Of a stretch of 37,783 bases of DNA, positions 31,711-37,783 are shown in pieces. The translations under genes and the position numbers were made by a program. A model generated the notes under the pieces. It saw only the letters and a program-made list of their open reading frames with translations, ran no database searches and was not told where the DNA came from. This DNA comes from Pseudonocardiales bacterium (lineage in GTDB: Bacteria; Actinomycetota; Actinomycetes; Mycobacteriales; Jatrophihabitantaceae), in the NCBI GenBank assembly GCA_030840285.1, contig JAVEES010000416.1:1-37783 (forward strand), given 5' to 3'. How positions within the stretch are numbered: position 1 is the first letter of the stretch; the number at the start of each line of letters is the position of its first letter.

Positions 31711-32907
31711 TCAGCTCACCGACACGCTCGGAGCGCCCGAGGTGATGCCGGCCGCTTCCATCTCTTCGGCCAGTCTCAGCGCCTCATGGATCAGGGTCTC
31801 GACGATCTGTGATTCCGGAACGGTCTTGACGACCTCGCCCTTGACGAAGATCTGCCCCTTGCCATTGCCGCTGGCGACACCGAGGTCAGCCTCCCTCGCC
31901 TCGCCGGGACCGTTGACCACGCAACCCATGACCGCCACCCGCAGCGGCACCTCGACGCCTTCAAGCCCCGCCGTGACCTTCTCGGCCAGGGAGTAGACGT
32001 CGACCTGCGCGCGGCCACAAGACGGGCACGAGACGATCTCCAGCCGGCGTTGCCGCAGGTTCAGCGATTCGAGGATCTGCAGGCCTACCTTGACCTCTTC
32101 GACCGGTGGCGCGGACAGCGATACCCGGATCGTGTCGCCGATGCCGCGGCTGAGCAGCGCACCGAACGCCACCGAGGACTTGATGGTCCCCTGGAAGGCG
32201 GGCCCCGCCTCGGTGACGCCCAGGTGAAGCGGGTAGTCACACTGTTCTGCCAGCTGCTCGTATGCGCGGACCATGATCACCGGATCGTTGTGCTTGACCG
32301 AGATCTTGAAGTCACGGAAGCCGTGTTCCTCGAACAGCGATGCCTCCCACAGTGCCGATTCGACCAGCGCCTCGGGGGTTGCCTTGCCGTACTTCTCCAG
32401 CAGTCGCTTGTCCAGCGATCCGGCGTTCACACCGATCCGCAGCGAAACCCCCGCATCGGCAGCGGCGCGCGCGATCTCGCCCACCTTGTCGTCGAAGGCA
32501 CGAATGTTGCCCGGATTCACCCGTACCGCTGCGCAACCGGCGTCGATGGCCGCGAAGACGTACTTGGGCTGGAAGTGGATGTCGGCGATAACCGGGATCT
32601 GGGATTTTCTCGCGATAGCCGCAAGGGCATCAGCGTCGTCCTGGCTCGGGCAGGCCACTCGCACGATGTCACAGCCGGACGCGGTCAGCTCAGCGATCTG
32701 TTGCAGCGTCGCGTTGATGTCAGAGGTCAGGGTCGTGGTCATCGACTGCACCGAGATCGCGGCGTCGCCGCCGACCGCTACCGAGCCGACCTTGATCTTG
32801 CGAGAAACACGCCGCGGCGCGAGCACCGGCGGTGGCGCTGCCGGCATGCCCAGCGGAATCGGTGTGGCCATCGTTGGAGTCCTCGATCCTGTTTCTGGCT
32901 CAGGCAT
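31711..32907 (-). CDS. ispG: 4-hydroxy-3-methylbut-2-en-1-yl diphosphate synthase (flavodoxin)
   Basis: [73 protein letters not shown]. Start could be the internal ATG at 32871. Confidence 0.98.
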   Translation of the reverse strand: MPEPETGSRTPTMATPIPLGMPAAPPPVLAPRRVSRKIKVGSVAVGGDAAISVQSMTTTLTSDINATLQQIAELTASGCDIVRVACPSQDDADALAAIARKSQIPVIADIHFQPKYVFAAIDAGCAAVRVNPGNIRAFDDKVGEIARAAADAGVSLRIGVNAGSLDKRLLEKYGKATPEALVESALWEASLFEEHGFRDFKISVKHNDPVIMVRAYEQLAEQCDYPLHLGVTEAGPAFQGTIKSSVAFGALLSRGIGDTIRVSLSAPPVEEVKVGLQILESLNLRQRRLEIVSCPSCGRAQVDVYSLAEKVTAGLEGVEVPLRVAVMGCVVNGPGEAREADLGVASGNGKGQIFVKGEVVKTVPESQIVETLIHEALRLAEEMEAAGITSGAPSVSVS

Positions 32908-32923
32908 TGTGGTTCAGGGCGTT

Positions 32924-33301
32924 CTAGCGCAGGTCGATCAGGTCGACCACGAAGATCAGCGTCTCGCCGCCCTTGATGGCGCCACCCGCACCACGATCGC
33001 CGTAGCCCAGCTGCGGCGGAATGATCAGCTCCCGGCGGCCACCGATCTTCATCCCCTGCACACCCTGATCCCAGCCGGCGATGACCCTGCCCTCGCCCAG
33101 CGGGAAGGTGAACGGTGTGCCGCGGTTGTAGCTGGCGTCGAACTCCTCGCCGGTGGAGTGCGCGACGCCGACGTAGTGCACTACCGCCTGCTGGCCGGCA
33201 ACCGCGGTCGGACCGTCGCCTTCGACCAGGTCACGGACCTGCAGTTCACCGGTGAGCTCGCCGGTCGGGAACTCGACCTCTGGCTTGGACGGAACGGTCA
33301 C
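32924..33301 (-). CDS. FKBP-type peptidyl-prolyl cis-trans isomerase
   Basis: GDGPTAVAGQQAVVHYVGVAHSTGEEFDASYNRGTPFTFPLGEGRVIAGWDQGVQGMKIGGRRELIIPPQLGYGDRG. Confidence 0.96.
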   Translation of the reverse strand: MTVPSKPEVEFPTGELTGELQVRDLVEGDGPTAVAGQQAVVHYVGVAHSTGEEFDASYNRGTPFTFPLGEGRVIAGWDQGVQGMKIGGRRELIIPPQLGYGDRGAGGAIKGGETLIFVVDLIDLR

Positions 33302-33340
33302 AACATTCTCCTTGCGGAATCGGATGGTGCGGTTGGTGGA

Positions 33341-34630
33341 TCAGTTGATCGAGATCGGTTTGACGATGTCTGCGTACATGACGAGCACCGAGAAGACGAT
33401 CAGGACGCTCGCGACCACGTACATCACCGGCACGAGCTGGGCGACGTCGACGAAGATCTGGCGCGGACGGTTGCGCAGCCGGGCGAACCCGCGCCGAACC
33501 GATTCCACGATGGCGCCGGCCACGTGACCGCCGTCCAGCGGCAACAGCGGTAGCAGGTTGAAGAAGAACAGCAGCAGGTTCACCCCGGCCAGCAGGCTGA
33601 TCAGGTTCACGATCTTGTCCATCAGCGGAATCGTCGTGCTGTCGGCGATCTGGCCACCGATGCGTCCCAGCCCGACAACCCCGACCGCACCCTGTTGGTC
33701 GCGTGGCTTTCCTTCGAAGACCGTGCCGAACAGGCTGCCGATCTTGGCCGGGAACTGCTGCAGCGCGCGTACCGAGAGCCCGAGCTGGGACCAGATCACC
33801 CGTCCGGTGTCGGCAATCCCGAGCGACTGGTACGCCTCGGTGGTCCCGATCCCGATGAACCCGGCCTGCTTGGTCTTCGTCCCGTCGGCGTTGGCGTACT
33901 TCGTCGTCTGCACCGGCGTCAACGTCAGGGTGACCGGCTTGCCGGCCCGTTCGACGGTCACGGTGAGCGCCTTGCCGGCCGATGCCTCGATGATGTTCAC
34001 CGAATCAGACCACTTGTTGATCGCGGTGCCGTTGATCGAGGTGATCTTGTCGCCCGCCTGCAACACGCCGTTGGCCGGCGCCTTGACGTAGTCGGGGCTG
34101 TTCGGCGCAGGGCAGGTCGTCACGGTCGAGGTGGCGGGGACGACGCACTTGCTCACTGACGCGACCGTGGTGGTCGGCACCTTCACGCCGATCGCCAGGC
34201 ATACGAACAGGGTCAGGATCAGGAAGATGAGCAGGTTCATCGTCGGCCCGCCGAGCATGATGATCATCTTCTTGCCGGGGGTCAGCCGGTAGAACTGGCG
34301 GTTCTCGTCGGATTCGTCCACCTCGGCGCGGCTGGTGGCGCGGAACTCCTCGACCAGACCCGCCATCCGGCGTGGCCAGCGGGATCGCTTGCCGTCCCTG
34401 CGCGGCGGCACCATGCCGATCATCCGGATGTAGCCACCCATCGGAATCGCCTTGATCCCGTATTCAGTCTCTCCGCGGCGCCTGGACAGCAGCGTCGGAC
34501 CGAAGCCGACCATGTACTGCGTCACCCTGACGCCGAACTTCTTGGCCGGGACCAGGTGCCCGATCTCATGCAGTGCGATCGACAGGAGTAGCCCGAGGGC
34601 GAAGGCGATAACGCCGAGGGCGTAGAGCAC
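33341..34630 (-). CDS. Site-2 metalloprotease (RseP/Rip1 family) with PDZ domain
   Basis: IALHEIGHLVPAKKFGVRVTQYMVGFGPTL (HExxH), internal PDZ-like region GVLQAGDKITSINGTAINKW, NLLPLLPLDGGHV; GTG start VLYALGVIAFALGLL at 34630. Confidence 0.94.
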   Translation of the reverse strand: MLYALGVIAFALGLLLSIALHEIGHLVPAKKFGVRVTQYMVGFGPTLLSRRRGETEYGIKAIPMGGYIRMIGMVPPRRDGKRSRWPRRMAGLVEEFRATSRAEVDESDENRQFYRLTPGKKMIIMLGGPTMNLLIFLILTLFVCLAIGVKVPTTTVASVSKCVVPATSTVTTCPAPNSPDYVKAPANGVLQAGDKITSINGTAINKWSDSVNIIEASAGKALTVTVERAGKPVTLTLTPVQTTKYANADGTKTKQAGFIGIGTTEAYQSLGIADTGRVIWSQLGLSVRALQQFPAKIGSLFGTVFEGKPRDQQGAVGVVGLGRIGGQIADSTTIPLMDKIVNLISLLAGVNLLLFFFNLLPLLPLDGGHVAGAIVESVRRGFARLRNRPRQIFVDVAQLVPVMYVVASVLIVFSVLVMYADIVKPISIN

Positions 34631-34727
34631 GCGGTCATCCTTTCGAACATGGTGGGCAAGCGGAGGCTGTTCCATTGTGCGCCTGCGCGCCGCCCATTGT
34701 GCGCCGGCCAGCTGTGCCTGGCAGCAG

Positions 34728-35939
34728 TCAGCTACCCGCAAACCCGGCCAGAGCGCGCCTGACCTGTGCGCGAGCCCACTGTTCAGCCTGCTCAACATCG
34801 GCGACATCGCGAGGGTTCCCAGCTGCGCCGTGCTCTGAACTTAGCCACAGCTGCAGGACCCGCTCGGTGATGTCGACGATGTCCAGGAAGCTCGAGCGCC
34901 CCTGGTGAAAGGCCGCTACCAGCTCCTCGTTCGCCGCGTTGAAAACCGCCGGCGCGCAGCCACCGGCGACTCCTGCAGTACGGGCGACGCCGATCGCGGG
35001 GAAGGCTGCCTCGTCCACCGGCTCGAAGCTCCAGTTCTGGGCGGCGCTCCAATCCAGCCCGGGAGCCGCTCCGGGCACCCGGTGCGGCCAGCCAAGAGCC
35101 AGGGCGATCGGCAACCTCATATCGGGCGGGCTGGCCTGCGCCAGCGTCGAGCCGTCGTGGAATTCGACCATCGAGTGCACCCTCGACTGCGGATGCACCA
35201 CGACGTCGATCGCCGGGTAGGCGACGTCGAAGAGCAGGGCGGCTTCGATCAGCTCGAGGCCCTTGTTGACGAGCGTGGCCGAGTTGGTGGTGATCAGCTT
35301 GCCCATCTGCCAGGTCGGATGCGCCAACGCATCGTGCGGTGAGACGTGCTCGAGTTCGCTTCGGCTGCGCCCACGAAAGGGACCGCCGCTGGCCGTCAGG
35401 ACGAGCCGCCGCACCTCATCCTTCGTTCCGCCGCGCAGTGCTTGGGCCAGCGCCGAATGTTCGGAGTCGACCGGTACCAGCTGGCCCGGACGGGCCGCAT
35501 CGAGGACCAGCGGGCCACCGGCGACCAACGACTCCTTGTTCGCCAGCGCCACGGTCCGCCCGGCCCCCAGAGCCGCCAGGGTTGCCCTCAGGCCCTGCGC
35601 GCCGGCCACTCCGTTGAGCACGACGTCGCATTCCAGGGTGGCCAGCTCTTCGGTGGCCGTGCGCCCGGCCAGCACCGACGGAAGCGCGTCCCCGCCAGGC
35701 CACCGCGCAGCGAGCCGATCACGCAACTCAGCCTCCGCGCCGGGATCCGACACGGCCACGTGGCTCACCGAATGCTCGATCGCCTGCTGCACGATCAGGT
35801 CCAGTTGGTGGCCGCCCGCGGCGATGCCGACGACCCGGAAGCGATCCGAGGCCCGACGGACGACATCGAGGGTCTGGGTACCGATCGAACCGGTCGATCC
35901 CAGGACGATGACGCTACGAGTTTCGGCAGGGCGAGTCAC
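34728..35939 (-). CDS. dxr: 1-deoxy-D-xylulose-5-phosphate reductoisomerase
   Basis: [80 protein letters not shown] start 35939. Confidence 0.97.
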   Translation of the reverse strand: MTRPAETRSVIVLGSTGSIGTQTLDVVRRASDRFRVVGIAAGGHQLDLIVQQAIEHSVSHVAVSDPGAEAELRDRLAARWPGGDALPSVLAGRTATEELATLECDVVLNGVAGAQGLRATLAALGAGRTVALANKESLVAGGPLVLDAARPGQLVPVDSEHSALAQALRGGTKDEVRRLVLTASGGPFRGRSRSELEHVSPHDALAHPTWQMGKLITTNSATLVNKGLELIEAALLFDVAYPAIDVVVHPQSRVHSMVEFHDGSTLAQASPPDMRLPIALALGWPHRVPGAAPGLDWSAAQNWSFEPVDEAAFPAIGVARTAGVAGGCAPAVFNAANEELVAAFHQGRSSFLDIVDITERVLQLWLSSEHGAAGNPRDVADVEQAEQWARAQVRRALAGFAGS

Positions 35940-36010
35940 CGGGCCATTGTGGCCGATGCCAGAATGTGCACCGTAGGTCGCAGCCATCTTCGAGTACAGG
36001 AGCGAAAAAC

Positions 36011-36268
36011 GTGGCAACCGAACGCGGTCACCAGCTCACCGATGGATCCGGCCACGAGCACGAACGGCCCGAACAGTGGGGTTGGCATCACGAGTTCGGC
36101 AAGGGTCGCCAGATCATGGGCTGGTTCTCGGTCCTCGTACTGGCCCTGATGCTCACCACGACCCACTACAACCTCGCCGGCGCCCTGGCCATCGTCCTGA
36201 CGATCCTGGCCCTCGCCGGCGGCCTGCTGTGGGACCGCCAGCGGACCAGAACCCAATGGCGTCGCTGA
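36011..36268 (+). CDS. DUF2631 small membrane protein
   Basis: [61 protein letters not shown]; divergent from dxr; GTG start. Confidence 0.85.
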   Translation: MATERGHQLTDGSGHEHERPEQWGWHHEFGKGRQIMGWFSVLVLALMLTTTHYNLAGALAIVLTILALAGGLLWDRQRTRTQWRR

Positions 36269-36279
36269 CCCGAGCGGGC

Positions 36280-37293
36280 TCAGCGATCCTCTAGCAATGG
36301 TTGCCGCGGGTCCCAGCTAGTGCCCTCAGCGGCATCCCGGCGGCGCCGGGCGATTCCGGACAGCACCTCGAGTACGACCCGGTTGGCCAGGAACGATGTG
36401 ATGTCTGCGTGGTCGTAGGGCGGCGAGACCTCCACCAGGTCCACCCCGACCACGGGTAGCTCGTAGGCGATCCGCCTGACCGAGTCGAGCAGTTGCCGCG
36501 CGGTCAGCCCACCTGGTTCGGGAGTTCCGGTCCCCGGTGCATGTCCCGGGTCGCACACGTCGATGTCGACGGACAGGAAGACCCCGTCGCAATCGTCGGT
36601 GGCTATGCCGAAGGCCTCGGTGAGGCACTCGGTGAGTCCACGCGCGCCGATCTCGCTCATCTCATAGGAGCGCATGTTCTGCTGCGCCATCCAGCTCAAC
36701 GTCTCCGGCGGCGGCCAGTAACCGCGCAGTCCGATCTGCAGGAATCGGTCGCCCCGCAGCGCTCCGGATTCGATCAACCGTCGCATCGGCTGGCCATGCC
36801 CGATCAGGGAACCGAACTCGATGTTGCCGGTGTCGGCATGCGCGTCGAAGTGGATCATCGAGATCCGGCCCTGTCCGAGGTGCTGAGCCACCCCCGCGGC
36901 ATCTGGCCACGCGATCGTGTGGTCACCGCCCAGGACCAGTGGGATCGCGCCGTTGGCGGTAACCGCGTGCACGGCCTCCTGCAGGTCCTTCACCGACCGG
37001 GCAGCATCGCCGGAGAAAAGCTCCACGTCGCCGGCGTCATAGACCCTCAGATCCTGCAGCCCGTCCACCCGCATCGCCAGGGACGGCCTGCTGCCGTCGT
37101 GCGGCAGGTAGCAGGTCTGCCGGATGAACTGCGGGCCGAAGCGGGTCCCCGACCTGTGCGAGGTGCCGCCGTCGAAGGGTGCGCCCAGGATCACGACGTC
37201 GGCGTCTGAATAGCTGGCCGGATCTGCCCAGTCACAGCGGTCGACGCCGAGAAAGGTGATGTCCGGACCGAACTGCGCTCCATAACGAACCAT
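36280..37293 (-). CDS. Agmatinase/ureohydrolase family (arginase-like) enzyme
   Basis: LGGDHTIAWP, MIHFDAHADTG, LSVDIDVCDPGHAPGTGTPEPGGL Mn-binding motifs; exact substrate not determinable. Confidence 0.92.
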   Translation of the reverse strand: MVRYGAQFGPDITFLGVDRCDWADPASYSDADVVILGAPFDGGTSHRSGTRFGPQFIRQTCYLPHDGSRPSLAMRVDGLQDLRVYDAGDVELFSGDAARSVKDLQEAVHAVTANGAIPLVLGGDHTIAWPDAAGVAQHLGQGRISMIHFDAHADTGNIEFGSLIGHGQPMRRLIESGALRGDRFLQIGLRGYWPPPETLSWMAQQNMRSYEMSEIGARGLTECLTEAFGIATDDCDGVFLSVDIDVCDPGHAPGTGTPEPGGLTARQLLDSVRRIAYELPVVGVDLVEVSPPYDHADITSFLANRVVLEVLSGIARRRRDAAEGTSWDPRQPLLEDR

Positions 37294-37302
37294 GGGAAAG
37301 GC

Positions 37303-37783
37303 TTACCACTTCGCCTTGTTGCGACGGCTTGCCACCAGCTGGCCCGCGCCCACCGCGAGGATCGCGATGAGAAACATCGCCGTTCCGATGACGTTGATCT
37401 GCACGGGGGTTCCGCGCTGTGCGGCACCCCAGACGTACATCGGAAATGTCACCGAGGAACTGGAGGCGTTGAAGTTGGTCACGATGTAGTCGTCGAAAGA
37501 GAGCGAGAAGGCCAGCAATGCTCCCGCTGCGATCCCGGGCGCGACCAGCGGCAAGGTGATCCTGGTGAACGTCTGGAGCTCGTTGGCATACAGGTCTGAG
37601 GCAGCCTGTTCCAGCCGCGGATCGAGGCTGGCGATACGCGCCTTGACCGTGACGACCACATAGCTCAGGCAGAACATCACATGCGCGATGAAGATCGTCT
37701 TGGCGCCCAAGGGCAGGCCGAAGCTGACGAACAGCGTCAGCAGCGAGGAGCCCATCACGACCTCAGGCGTTGCCATCGGCATG
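37303..37783 (-). CDS. ABC transporter permease, spermidine/putrescine (PotC) type, truncated by the window end
   Basis: TPEVVMGSSLLTLFV...EQAASDLYANELQTFTRITLPLVAPGIAAGALLAFSLSFDDYIVTNFNAS (EAA loop); reading frame continues past the window edge. Confidence 0.9.
   Translation of the reverse strand, partial: MPMATPEVVMGSSLLTLFVSFGLPLGAKTIFIAHVMFCLSYVVVTVKARIASLDPRLEQAASDLYANELQTFTRITLPLVAPGIAAGALLAFSLSFDDYIVTNFNASSSSVTFPMYVWGAAQRGTPVQINVIGTAMFLIAILAVGAGQLVASRRNKAKW

Overview
High-GC actinobacterial chromosomal window made almost entirely of housekeeping operons, mostly on the minus strand. Blocks in coordinate order: metK-coaBC-rpoZ (-); a plus-strand split transhydrogenase operon pntAA-pntAB-pntB; gmk; a compact overlapping pyrimidine operon read right to left (pyrR-pyrB-pyrC-PH-like membrane protein-carA-carB-pyrK-pyrD-pyrF); divergent bldD (+); efp-nusB (-); a translation/transcription block read rimP-nusA-ylxR-infB-rbfA-GNAT-MATE-truB (-); a Tat-signal protein plus DUF4439 ferritin-like pair (+); HAD hydrolase; DUF4081-GNAT; Eis-like acetyltransferase; an isoprenoid/RIP block read dxr-rseP-FKBP-ispG (-); DUF2631 (+); an agmatinase-family ureohydrolase and a truncated polyamine-type ABC permease (-). 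I see no rRNA, tRNA, CRISPR, transposase or phage genes. I found no convincing wholly new defence or metabolic system. The strongest non-coding signals are a PyrR-type RNA hairpin in the pyrR leader, a near-consensus BldD box in front of bldD, a 15-bp hairpin between infB and rbfA whose only mismatch becomes a G-U wobble on the transcribed strand, and a composite direct/inverted repeat at about 29447-29570. Gene-order anomalies (no mihF between pyrF and gmk, pnt operon between gmk and rpoZ, GNAT where nrnA is found in M. tuberculosis) and an uncharacterised PH-like membrane protein inside the pyr operon are also worth a second look. Start codons were refined from the ORF track by overlap and alignment memory only; no searches were run.
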